Under the pieces are notes generated by a model. It ran no database searches, was not told the DNA's origin, and saw only the letters and a program-made list of their open reading frames with translations. Positions 56,051 through 63,993 of a stretch of DNA of 64,000 nt are shown in pieces. Every line of letters begins with the position of its first letter. The first letter of the stretch is position 1. Origin of the DNA: Patescibacteria group bacterium. GTDB taxonomy: Bacteria; Patescibacteriota; Patescibacteriia; 2-12-FULL-60-25. Position numbers and translations under genes: made by a program. The stretch covers positions 1-64,000 of the forward strand of contig JARGGJ010000005.1 in NCBI GenBank assembly GCA_029210915.1, in the 5' to 3' direction.

Positions 56051-57127
56051 CTACACTTTAATCTTTTTCTCCGGTTTTTTATCTTCCTTATCTTTATCAT
56101 CTTCTTTTTTGCGTTTGCGCCAGATTAGAAAGAAGATGAAAGCGCCGATGCCGGTTAGGATGGCTAAGAGCCAGAGCCAGTTGGGCCAACTGAGCCAGCC
56201 TAAGACTTCTGCGTCTAATTTTTGAGCTTCGTCACCGATGTTGTACATTGATTTGCTCTCGAGAGCAACTGTGCTGGTAGTGTGTTCGTCGTAGATTTCA
56301 TCTGTGCCGGTTGCTACGCCGAGAACGCGACCGTTCTCATCTAATTCGTCGCTCGTCGCACGTCCCACGTCGCTCGTTTTTTCGTCTTCGGTTAGGTCTT
56401 GGATACCCAGAACTTGGCCGGCCGGAGTCTCGGCTTCTATCGGATTGGCAATGTCGACGTCGGTGCGGTTGGGATCGGTTGGGAAAGCGTCATCTTTATC
56501 ATTTACTCCATCGCCATCGGTGTCGTATTTGGTGGGGCTGGATCCTTGCGCGGTATCTTCCCAGTCGAATAAACCATCATTATCGTCATCCGAGTCAACC
56601 GAATCATCTTGGCCGTCGCCATCGGAATCTTGGCTTTTTGTTGGATCTAGAGGGTAATCATCTTCAGTATCGGGGACTCCATCGTTGTCGTCATCCGGGT
56701 CAACCGTATCACCAATGCCATCGTCATCGTTATCATTATCTACAAAGATTTGCACCTCCGCGTAATTATCGCTTAAGTTTGGATCTACAATACTGCCGTC
56801 GAGGGCTACATTTAAACTTAATGTGTATGTGCCCGGGGAAACCGGAGTCCAGGTGAACCAAACTTCTTCGGATGCACCTCCGGAACGAGCAGAGAGGGAT
56901 TTCATGTTTACCAAACTGGCACCGGCTTTGCAGACCGCGGTGGCCTCGGTATCAACCGTGCCCAAGTTGTTTACTGTTCCGTAGAGTTTGACGGTTTGGC
57001 CGACAAGTACAGATGCATCGTTGGCATAGAACCCGCCATCGGGGATGCTGAGATCGTTATCGGCAGCAAGGGCAGTTAGTGGCGCGAATGCCAAACATAA
57101 CGCAAACAACAAATATTTTGGTTTCAT
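56051..57127 (-). CDS. surface protein with CARDB-like domain, calcium-binding repeats and C-terminal anchor
   Basis: A 358-residue exported protein. The signal peptide ends near LAA (residue 22). Residues ~30-125 resemble a CARDB-type beta domain (VLVGQTVKLYGTVNNLGTVD). Residues ~128-230 hold thrombospondin type-3-like Asp-rich calcium repeats (DNDDDGIGDTVDPDDDNDG, DSDGDGQDDSVDSDDDNDG). A linker holds TSDVGRATSDE, encoded by the CGTCGCTCG repeat at 56345-56380. A membrane helix (~313-335) and a Lys/Asp-rich tail end the protein. The ATG at 57127 is chosen for the signal peptide. Likely cell-surface display. Confidence 0.87.
   Translation of the reverse strand: MKPKYLLFALCLAFAPLTALAADNDLSIPDGGFYANDASVLVGQTVKLYGTVNNLGTVDTEATAVCKAGASLVNMKSLSARSGGASEEVWFTWTPVSPGTYTLSLNVALDGSIVDPNLSDNYAEVQIFVDNDNDDDGIGDTVDPDDDNDGVPDTEDDYPLDPTKSQDSDGDGQDDSVDSDDDNDGLFDWEDTAQGSSPTKYDTDGDGVNDKDDAFPTDPNRTDVDIANPIEAETPAGQVLGIQDLTEDEKTSDVGRATSDELDENGRVLGVATGTDEIYDEHTTSTVALESKSMYNIGDEAQKLDAEVLGWLSWPNWLWLLAILTGIGAFIFFLIWRKRKKEDDKDKEDKKPEKKIKV
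56345..56380 (-). repeat. in-frame coding repeat (TSDVGRATSDE) in the surface protein gene
   Basis: On the coding strand ACGAGCGACGTGGGACG then TGCGACGAGCGACG. Same frame as in rpiB and transketolase. Confidence 0.8.
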
Positions 57128-57247
57128 AAGATGAAGGTAGTTTAGCAAAGAAAATGCAAACAGAGAATAGCTGATAATCGATAGCTGATTGCGGATAGCT
57201 GAACACAGAACAAGAATCAGTGGACGGTGGACGGCGAGAGTAGGTGA

Positions 57248-57895
57248 TTAAGGATTTTTATCCATATTCCAAATTTCTTTTTGAGTTCTGTAAGTCACGA
57301 TTATAAGCCCGATGGTTGAGAGTATTAGGATATATGGCAGTGAAGCTCCGATGTAGGTTTTGCCAAAAAGTATGATCATTGTGTTGATGAGGATGAATAT
57401 TATACGAACTTCCGTGGGGCCGATGCCCAGGTGAGCGATGCGGAATTTGTTACTTGCCGCAAAGGCCAGGTAAGAGTTGACCATGAAGGCGCCAAAAATA
57501 GCGAGTACAAAAAATTGCAGATATTTTAGATTGTCCGGGAGGATGAAAGAATAGCCGATTAAGATAGCGCAGAGAAAAATATAATCTAAAAAATGATCCA
57601 TGTAATAGCCCCAGCGTATTAAGCCTTCGCCTTGATATTTACCCAGTGAACCATCTAAAGAATCGGTCAACCATTGTGTAAAGATCATAAAAGATACCAG
57701 CCAAAGCCAGTTAATATTATCTTTTGCGAGATAACCGAAAATTATAATGAAAAGACTGATGGGAACCGTCATTAAAGTTAAATGATAAGTTCGAATCCGG
57801 ATTGGGATTTTGGGTACCATCCAATCGATGAATTTTCGTTCGGGTTTGGTGAGGATTGATGAATCCACTTTTTGATCACCGTTGAATTGAGTCAT
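57248..57895 (-). CDS. CDP-alcohol phosphatidyltransferase family protein
   Basis: A 215-residue membrane enzyme with about five hydrophobic helices. The family signature D-x2-DG-x2-AR-x8/9-G-x3-D-x3-D appears as TDSLDGSLGKYQGEG followed by GYYMDHFLD near residue 82; all Asp residues are kept, though AR is GK. It would join a CDP-activated lipid head group to an alcohol in phospholipid synthesis. The ATG at 57895 follows a short repeat-free leader. It stands between the surface protein and the tRNA-Arg region. The alcohol substrate is unknown. Confidence 0.85.
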   Translation of the reverse strand: MTQFNGDQKVDSSILTKPERKFIDWMVPKIPIRIRTYHLTLMTVPISLFIIIFGYLAKDNINWLWLVSFMIFTQWLTDSLDGSLGKYQGEGLIRWGYYMDHFLDYIFLCAILIGYSFILPDNLKYLQFFVLAIFGAFMVNSYLAFAASNKFRIAHLGIGPTEVRIIFILINTMIILFGKTYIGASLPYILILSTIGLIIVTYRTQKEIWNMDKNP

Positions 57896-57976
57896 ATGTT
57901 TAATCGTACATCCCTTCAATGAATGAAGGCAAGCGTATAGCGAAAACAGTACAAGGATGTTTAAAGATCGTTTTAT

Positions 57977-58005
57977 TTGTCAAAATCGGATTAATGAAGC
58001 ATAGT
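57977..58005 (+). promoter_or_regulatory. promoter upstream of the tRNA-Arg locus
   Basis: TTGTCA, 17 bases, CATAGT. Transcription would begin just before the damaged tRNA copy at 58015 and continue to tRNA-Arg. Confidence 0.5.
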
Positions 58006-58014
58006 TACGCTGTA

Positions 58015-58077
58015 AGCACCTCTAGCTCAGCTGGATAGAACGGTCCGATGGACATCGGACAGGTCAGGCGTTCAAAT
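58015..58077 (+). pseudogene. damaged partial copy of tRNA-Arg
   Basis: The first 24 bases (GCACCTCTAGCTCAGCTGGA and TAGA) match tRNA-Arg exactly. The anticodon arm is then replaced by GTCCGATGGACATCGGAC, a palindrome like those in the tRNA-Ala trailer. GGTCAGGCGTTCAAAT follows, and the acceptor 3' strand is missing. It cannot fold as a normal tRNA. Confidence 0.8.
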
Positions 58078-58113
58078 TAATAGAAGATATAGGAAACAAA
58101 TACAATCGTTTAA

Positions 58114-58190
58114 GCACCTCTAGCTCAGCTGGATAGAGCGCTTCCCTCCGAAGGAAGAGGTCAGACGTTCAAATCGTCTGAGGTGCACCA
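58114..58190 (+). tRNA. tRNA-Arg (CCG)
   Basis: A complete 77-nt cloverleaf with encoded CCA: acceptor GCACCTC/GAGGTGC, anticodon stem CTTCC/GGAAG with loop CTCCGAA (anticodon CCG), and T arm GACGTTCAAATCGTC. A hairpin nearly identical to that after tRNA-Ala follows. Confidence 0.97.
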
Positions 58191-58230
58191 CGTAAAAAGC
58201 CGCTTAGAATAATAGGTGGCTTTTTACGTG
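58189..58230 (+). terminator. tRNA-Arg terminator hairpin
   Basis: CACGTAAAAAGCCGC pairs with GGTGGCTTTTTACGTG around TTAGAATAATA, differing from the tRNA-Ala copy by one base. Confidence 0.7.
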
Positions 58231-58489
58231 CCCTGCATAAAGTGACTTCGTCACCATGCAGCGCAGCCGTTGTTATGTAGTAAACGTAGATCTGACGGAT
58301 ATCAGATTTACGGGACTAAGAATTTATAGTACCGGCTTCACGTGGCACAGCCATAAAGTAAAAAATCGCTATAAGTACAATTAGGCGATTTTTTTATGTC
58401 ACGTGATCTGATGAATATGTGATTTTACGTAATAAAACTCTTTAAAAATCACCCTTCGATTAATTCAGGGCGATTTTTATGTTTTTGGT
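58231..58489. repeat. tRNA-downstream repeat mosaic, second copy
   Basis: It shares GATATCAGATTTACGGG, TTCACGTGGCACAGCC and CTCTTTAAAAATCRCCC with 1414-1610 but in another order. It also holds AAAATCGCTATAAGTACAAT with AGGCGATTTTT. There is no coding frame. Confidence 0.65.
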
Positions 58490-61279
58490 TTATTTTTTAC
58501 GCTCCCTTTTCTTATCATTCTTTTCCGTTTCTAACAGTTCCATCTGCCTCTCTGTTAACTCCTTATACATACCAAACAACAATTCTAACCTTTCCATTTC
58601 ATTGGCAAAAGTTTTTTTGCCGTAGCATTTATCAACCGCTTTATCTAAAGCTTGATGAGCTTTAACCAAACCAGAGGGCATAGTATTTGGGTCGTAAAGA
58701 TCAGCCAGAGTTGAGCCCGGGTGCGCTTTGCGCGCATCCAAAACATCTTGTGCCGCTTTTTCCACGGCTTTCGTCTGCGCTTCTGCGGGATTTTCCGGCC
58801 AAGGAAAATTGTTGTAGACGATGTCTTTAGAATAACGGTAATCACTTTTTAAACGTCCGCATACTTGTCTCACCCAAGCCATATGCATTGTGGAAGTCAG
58901 GATGCCGAAATGATAGAGAGTGGCGCTGGGCATGATGTGTACGGAATCACTTGAAAGTGTGTGTTTGTCAATAAATCCAATTGGTATATACAACCTTCTT
59001 TCTGAAGAAACTCTGGGTATTAGAAGATAATTGCTATTAGGTATATTTTCTACATGAAATTTTGTGGGTGTTTGTGCTAATTTAATGGTTGGTTTGCTCT
59101 TGCTTTGCAAACGGAATGCTTTAACGGCTTCAATTCGTTTTAGGATTTTTGGTAATTTACGTAGTTTTTCAGGTTCGACATTGCCTAAATATAAACACCA
59201 GCGTTCATGGCGATTTATGAATTCATCAGAACCGAGCCATGGTCTAAAGTATTGTTTTGCTTCCGGCTCGTCTTGAAGAAATGCGTGCATCTCGATTCGA
59301 GAAAATAGATAATTACCGTCATCGATTGGTTTGTTTCCTATACCTATTTCTGGAATCTGACAAAGTGGTTTTTTGCGTGATTCAATGAATATTATTGGTG
59401 CATCAATGAGATAAGTGTTTATCTTTTTAGCGGCAACTTTATGTGGTTCGCCTTTTATATCCTCGTATTCAAATATGGCTTTGTTTGGTTTGTTAAAAAG
59501 CGAGAATCCAATAATTGTACAAAAGACAGCCGCACGCCCCGGAGCTTCGTTTGTCCATTTAAATGTACGATGGGCGAAATTTATGTGAATGGCGTACTTT
59601 TCCATTAGTTCTTTCCATAATATTCCCACCTGTTCACCTTGCGTGATTGAGTTGGTTGATACGAAAGCTACTTCAATGTTTGTTTCTTGGATATATTTAG
59701 CAGCTTTAATATACCAACCTGTAACATAATCCAGCACACCGGCGCCGTGTACACCTTGAAATAAATTTGATATTTCACCTCGTTGTTCGTTTGTCATGAT
59801 TTTGGAACCGACAAACGGCGGATTGCCTAAAATGTAATTTAGTTGTTCTTTGGGTATTACATCGTTCCAATCAATTTGCAGTGCATTGGCATTGTGGATG
59901 TTGGGGTGGGTTTTTAAGGGCAGGCGGACGAAGTTTTCGCCGAATTCGGCGCTTAGTTCCATGTTCATTTGATGGTCGGTAAGCCAAAGGGCGAGTGCGG
60001 CCACGCGGGCCGGGAATTCTTCGATTTCTATGCCAAACATTTGATCCACGTTAACTTGTGAAAGCATTCCGAATTGCAAAGCGGACATTTGGCGCTGACC
60101 CGTATCTGCAACTACATTAAGTCGTTTTAATGCTTCCAATTCCAAGCGGCGCAGTTCGCGATAAGTAACGACGAGGAAGTTGCCGCAACCGCAGGCGGGG
60201 TCGAGGAAGCGCAGATCGCGGATTTTGGTTAAAAAAGCGTGCAGTTTTGGTTTGTTTTTGCCGGCCGTCTCTAATTCTGTTTTGAGTTCGTCTAGAAATA
60301 GCGGTTCTATTACTTTAAAAATATTGGTTTCCGAGGTGTAATGTGCGCCCAAATCATGGCGAGCTTGTTCATTCATGACGGACTGGAACATGGAGCCAAA
60401 AATTACCGGTGAGATTTTGCCCCAATCGAATGTAGAACATTCGAGTAAAGTTTTGCGCATATCGGAATCAAAAGCCGGTAAATCCAAACGTTCTTCAAAA
60501 AGAGGGCCGTCGATATAAGGCAGTTTTGCGAGTTCTTCTTCCAGGTTATTTTGTCGGTTTTCTAGTGGTTGATTTAGGACTTGAAAAATTTGCGCCAAAA
60601 TCGGGCCGGTGTTTGAGCCATCCGTGCTAGTTCTTTTTTCGATATAAAGTTGAAATGTATCCAGCTCATCGAAAATGCCGGTGTCATCTGCAAAAAAGCA
60701 ATAAACCAACCTGGTTAGCAATACCTCCAATTGATGCCCGGTATAACCGGATTTTTTTAAGGCATCGTGTAATTTGGCTACGGCTTTAACAGCTTTTTGG
60801 TTAACAGGATCTTCGGTTTTAACCTCTACGGTTTGATAACCCAACAAAAATCCAAAAAGCCTTATGTTTTTTGGTAAATCGCTTAATTTGAATTCATGCA
60901 TCCGTTCTTCTTGCGGTTTTTCCAAATTGTAAATGCGAAAATGCGTAAAATCCGAAACGACGATAAATTCCGGTGTTGCTTTTTCGGGTAAACCGTTAGC
61001 GTATTCGATAGCTTGCTGATAAGCATCATCTAAATTTTTACCGGCCGATTTATGTTCGACAATCAATTTGCCGGGGTAAAGTAGATCGATACTACCATGT
61101 TGACCCTCGTATTTTTTAACACTTTCTTCAAATGTAGCAACCTTCCTGCGGCTGATGCCAAAAATATCAAAAAATTCATTCCAGAAAGTTTGTTTTTCAC
61201 CGGCCTCACTCGTTGTGCCTGTCCAATCTCGGGAAAATTGATTTGCCCTCGCGCGTACTTCGTTCCAGCTTAATGTCAT
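58490..61279 (-). CDS. MmeI-like type IIL/IIG restriction-modification fusion enzyme
   Basis: A 929-residue single-chain restriction-methylation enzyme, the same length class as MmeI. Residues ~1-160 form the nuclease domain, with the PD-(D/E)XK residues in GSIDLLYPGKLIVEHKSAG near 58-76. A helical connector follows (~165-340). The methyltransferase has motif I DPACGCGNFLV near 358 and motif IV NPPFVG near 486, for N6-adenine methylation of one strand. The C-terminal ~300 residues form the target recognition domain. No partner subunit is needed in this family. It faces the TIR gene across a short gap, next to tRNA-Arg. Confidence 0.93.
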   Translation of the reverse strand: MTLSWNEVRARANQFSRDWTGTTSEAGEKQTFWNEFFDIFGISRRKVATFEESVKKYEGQHGSIDLLYPGKLIVEHKSAGKNLDDAYQQAIEYANGLPEKATPEFIVVSDFTHFRIYNLEKPQEERMHEFKLSDLPKNIRLFGFLLGYQTVEVKTEDPVNQKAVKAVAKLHDALKKSGYTGHQLEVLLTRLVYCFFADDTGIFDELDTFQLYIEKRTSTDGSNTGPILAQIFQVLNQPLENRQNNLEEELAKLPYIDGPLFEERLDLPAFDSDMRKTLLECSTFDWGKISPVIFGSMFQSVMNEQARHDLGAHYTSETNIFKVIEPLFLDELKTELETAGKNKPKLHAFLTKIRDLRFLDPACGCGNFLVVTYRELRRLELEALKRLNVVADTGQRQMSALQFGMLSQVNVDQMFGIEIEEFPARVAALALWLTDHQMNMELSAEFGENFVRLPLKTHPNIHNANALQIDWNDVIPKEQLNYILGNPPFVGSKIMTNEQRGEISNLFQGVHGAGVLDYVTGWYIKAAKYIQETNIEVAFVSTNSITQGEQVGILWKELMEKYAIHINFAHRTFKWTNEAPGRAAVFCTIIGFSLFNKPNKAIFEYEDIKGEPHKVAAKKINTYLIDAPIIFIESRKKPLCQIPEIGIGNKPIDDGNYLFSRIEMHAFLQDEPEAKQYFRPWLGSDEFINRHERWCLYLGNVEPEKLRKLPKILKRIEAVKAFRLQSKSKPTIKLAQTPTKFHVENIPNSNYLLIPRVSSERRLYIPIGFIDKHTLSSDSVHIMPSATLYHFGILTSTMHMAWVRQVCGRLKSDYRYSKDIVYNNFPWPENPAEAQTKAVEKAAQDVLDARKAHPGSTLADLYDPNTMPSGLVKAHQALDKAVDKCYGKKTFANEMERLELLFGMYKELTERQMELLETEKNDKKRERKK

Positions 61280-61377
61280 ATTGTGTTTATTTTAGATTAA
61301 AGGCGGTTTGGTGGCAACAGATCCATAATAGTTTATATTTCAGTATCTAATTATTTGAGTTTTGTTTAATTGACCGA

Positions 61378-62424
61378 ATGAGGTGTAGCAATTACTATAA
61401 GCGCGATATGAATTCAATTCCAAAACCACTCATAGTAGTTATAGCAGAGATACTCAGTAAATTAACACATGCTGAGATTGATCAGCTTTTTTTTGAGCAT
61501 GATGCACCGGGTGATCCACCACAAGAAAATAAGGTAAACAAAGTTCTTTTGTGGTTTAAGCGAGTAGACGATGACCCGAGTATTGATTCTTTAGATTTTT
61601 TAGCTAGGATTATTCAAAATACCATGGAGTACGAGGAGGATCCGGAAAATATTTTTTCTTTAATTAAATCGAATTCAAAAGATCGCGAGAGGTTAGATAA
61701 GATGTTAAATAAATATGGCTTTGAATATCAAATTGGTGGGCGAATAGTGAATATAGACGCGACTAAAAGTGTACCAAAAAAACTCCAGGTTACATCTTCT
61801 TATATTGGTTCAGCTTTACGTGTATTCATAAGCTATTCAACAGACGATAAGATTTTGGCTGGTCAGCTAAAGTTGTGCTTGGAAGATATGGGGATGCAAG
61901 TTTTCTTGGCCCATGAAGATTTGAAACCATCACAAGAATGGCAAGATACGATACTTGGGAATCTTGATAGTGCAGATATTTTTATACCTTTAATTACGGA
62001 TTCTTTTCAAAGTTCTAAATGGACTGATCAGGAATCGGGAATTGCTTTTGCGAAACAGAAAGTTATTTTGCCAATAAAAGTTTCTGCAAATCCATATGGA
62101 TTTTTACAACGCTTTCAGGCAGATGCTTATAAACCGGAAATGGGTTTTAATGGCATGAGGCTAGTTGAATTTTTAGTAGCCGCAAAGCCATATTTAAAGA
62201 TAAGAGTTGTAGATTCTGTAATCAACCACTTTGCTGTGAGTGATTTTTGGGATGTAGCTGGGCGTCGCGCTAAGCTTGTGAAAGAAATTGAAACAAAGTT
62301 TGGTTCTTTTAATGACGAACAAGCGAAAAAGTTATTAGATGTATGTGATAGTAATAGTGAGATTAAAGATTCGTTTAAAGCGGGACCTTATATCTCTCAT
62401 TGGAAAAATAAATATGGTAAGTAG
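61378..62424 (+). CDS. TIR-domain protein, probable antiphage effector
   Basis: A 348-residue protein. The TIR domain spans ~148-270: RVFISYSTDD, LKPSQEWQDTIL with the putative catalytic Glu, and DIFIPLITDSFQSSKWTDQESGIA. Residues ~10-130 form a helical domain (LTHAEIDQLFFEHDAPGDPP; DSLDFLARIIQNTMEYEED) that I do not recognise with certainty; it could be a death-like or effector-associated adaptor. The last ~75 residues are helical. Bacterial TIR proteins commonly destroy NAD+ on phage infection. It lies head-to-head with the MmeI-like gene, suggesting a small defence cluster. An ATG at 61408 is an equally possible start. Confidence 0.85.
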   Translation: MRCSNYYKRDMNSIPKPLIVVIAEILSKLTHAEIDQLFFEHDAPGDPPQENKVNKVLLWFKRVDDDPSIDSLDFLARIIQNTMEYEEDPENIFSLIKSNSKDRERLDKMLNKYGFEYQIGGRIVNIDATKSVPKKLQVTSSYIGSALRVFISYSTDDKILAGQLKLCLEDMGMQVFLAHEDLKPSQEWQDTILGNLDSADIFIPLITDSFQSSKWTDQESGIAFAKQKVILPIKVSANPYGFLQRFQADAYKPEMGFNGMRLVEFLVAAKPYLKIRVVDSVINHFAVSDFWDVAGRRAKLVKEIETKFGSFNDEQAKKLLDVCDSNSEIKDSFKAGPYISHWKNKYGK

Positions 62425-62441
62425 AAGTTAGCATAAATAAC

Positions 62442-63368
62442 TTATACGATTTTCGACTCATCTTTTCCTTTCAACCCCAACATCTCCCTCGCATCATCCG
62501 CACTCGCTATCTCTCGCCCAAGATCAATTGCCATCTGTTTAACCTTCTCTACTTGTTCCGCATTACTTTTAGCAAGTACTCCTTTATCCAGGTAGAGGTT
62601 GTCTTCTAAGCCAACACGGACGTTGCCGCCGGCTTTTAGTGCAAGCTCGGCGATGGGAAACTGATGTTTGCCGGCACCCAAGACGGAGAAAATGTAGTTA
62701 TTGCCAAAGAGACGGTCTGCTGTTTGTTTCATGAAGTTGAAAGATTCAACGTCCGCGCCGATTCCGCCCATTACTCCGAAGATGAATTGGATGAAGAATG
62801 GGGGTTTTATGAGTCCGCGCTCGGCAAAGTGGGCTAAGTTATAAAGATGACCCGCGTCGTAGCATTCGTATTCGAATTTGGTGCCAAACTCGCTGACGGT
62901 TTTGATTATATTTTCGATGTCGGTGAAAGTGTTGCGGAAAACCATGTCTTCGGATTTAGTGAGGAATTCTTTTTCCCATGCATGCTTCCAGTTTACATCT
63001 GCTTTAGCCGCGCGCGAGACGTTGAAGTTGATGGAACCCATATTAAGAGAGCAGAGCTCGGGTTGGAATTTTGTTACTGCAGAAATGCGTTCGTCTAAAC
63101 TCATGCCAAGGGCGACACCGGTACTGATATTTAAAATCGCATCGCAAGAGTTGTTGATTTGCGGGAGAAATTGCTCGAAAACTGCAGGATCCGCAGTCGG
63201 TTTGCCATCGCCGGCTTCGCGGGCGTGGAGGTGGATGATAGCGGCGCCAGCGTTTGCGGCGCCAATGCTTTGCTCGGCGATTTCAGCCGGTGTTACGGGA
63301 AGGTAAGGTGAGAGGCTGGGAGTATGGATGGCGCCGGTTATGGCGCAGGAGATGATGGATTTTGACAT
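62442..63368 (-). CDS. BKACE-family (DUF849) 3-keto acid cleavage enzyme
   Basis: A 308-residue TIM-barrel enzyme of the beta-keto acid cleavage family (founding member Kce, 3-keto-5-aminohexanoate cleavage enzyme). ISCAITGAIHTPSLSPYLPVT at the N-terminus, the metal-binding HLHAREA near residue 47, LNISTG near 79, LNMGSINF near 104 and YECYDAGHLYN near 165 are typical. It condenses a 3-keto acid with acetyl-CoA to give acetoacetate and a new acyl-CoA. No lysine-fermentation or carnitine genes are nearby, so the substrate is open. It follows the TIR gene tail-to-tail. Confidence 0.92.
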   Translation of the reverse strand: MSKSIISCAITGAIHTPSLSPYLPVTPAEIAEQSIGAANAGAAIIHLHAREAGDGKPTADPAVFEQFLPQINNSCDAILNISTGVALGMSLDERISAVTKFQPELCSLNMGSINFNVSRAAKADVNWKHAWEKEFLTKSEDMVFRNTFTDIENIIKTVSEFGTKFEYECYDAGHLYNLAHFAERGLIKPPFFIQFIFGVMGGIGADVESFNFMKQTADRLFGNNYIFSVLGAGKHQFPIAELALKAGGNVRVGLEDNLYLDKGVLAKSNAEQVEKVKQMAIDLGREIASADDAREMLGLKGKDESKIV

Positions 63369-63376
63369 AGGTAAAA

Positions 63377-63452
63377 GTCTTAACGTCTTAATGTCATAAC
63401 GTACTAAACAATAAACCCCGTTATAACTTTAAGACGTTATGACGTTATGACC
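63377..63452. repeat. GTCTTAACGTCTTAATGTCATAAC inverted word repeat
   Basis: GTCTTAACGTCTTAATGTC on the left and TTAAGACGTTATGACG on the right; same family as 3534-3610, 60 kb away. Confidence 0.8.
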
Positions 63453-63495
63453 ATCAAGTTAGGTTGTTCTCTTTATTTTGTCAAAGATATAATCT

Positions 63496-63519
63496 AAAAA
63501 GATCCGACGTTGTCGGATC
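63496..63519 (-). terminator. terminator of the zinc-ribbon pair
   Basis: GATCCGAC pairs with GTCGGATC around GTT; the minus-strand transcript then enters T5. The stop codon of the 63518 gene lies in the stem. Confidence 0.75.
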
Positions 63520-63709
63520 AGAGATTGGGAGTGTTGATATCGGTTTCCAGCAGGTGGGATTGGTGTTGCAAACCTATTTGATTAAGATATATCGCTCTGG
63601 AGCAGGGTGAGCAATATTTGCCATTGTTTCCAGTGCGTAATTTGCATTTGCATCGGACGCAATGTTGGTTGGTTTTTTTCTTTTTTTCTTTTTTGGTTTT
63701 ATTGTTCAT
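63518..63709 (-). CDS. small zinc-ribbon protein
   Basis: A 63-residue protein with a very Lys-rich N-terminus and a CVRCKCKL..GKYCSPC cluster (residues ~17-36), which has CxxC...CxxC spacing for one zinc ion. The C-terminal 25 residues are polar. It overlaps the upstream gene by four bases (ATGA), so translation is coupled. Zinc-ribbon plus basic residues suggest nucleic-acid or ribosome contact; this is inference. Confidence 0.7.
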   Translation of the reverse strand: MNNKTKKEKKKKTNQHCVRCKCKLRTGNNGKYCSPCSRAIYLNQIGLQHQSHLLETDINTPNL

Positions 63710-63993
63710 TTTTGCCGATCGTCTGAATCGAAGTCCATGTCCATATCATCGGCACTTATGAACTTTGTACTTGCTCTTTTGATGTTTCCGAGTCTTACCT
63801 TTCTATCACAAGTAAAACAGTACGGTCCCTCATTACTTACCGCCAATGCTTTGTTGCATGATGGATTTTTGCAATTGCGTTTGCCTTTTTCACTATTACG
63901 CTTTTGAATGGATGTGAGTTTTTTTGATGGCTCCGAAAGTAAATCCGGGTCAGATACTTGGAGGTCAAAAGGCGGGGTTCTATCATCCGCCAT
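63706..63993 (-). CDS. small zinc-ribbon protein with acidic tail
   Basis: A 95-residue protein. Residues ~1-35 are polar, a NCKNPSCNKAL..GPYCFTCDRK cluster (~41-64) gives a four-Cys zinc site, and the C-terminus is Asp/Met-rich (DDMDMDFDSDD). The two ribbons of this pair share the layout Cys pair - short loop - Y-C-x2-C, so they may be paralogues. The gene starts seven bases from the window edge, so its promoter is not visible. Confidence 0.7.
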   Translation of the reverse strand: MADDRTPPFDLQVSDPDLLSEPSKKLTSIQKRNSEKGKRNCKNPSCNKALAVSNEGPYCFTCDRKVRLGNIKRASTKFISADDMDMDFDSDDRQK

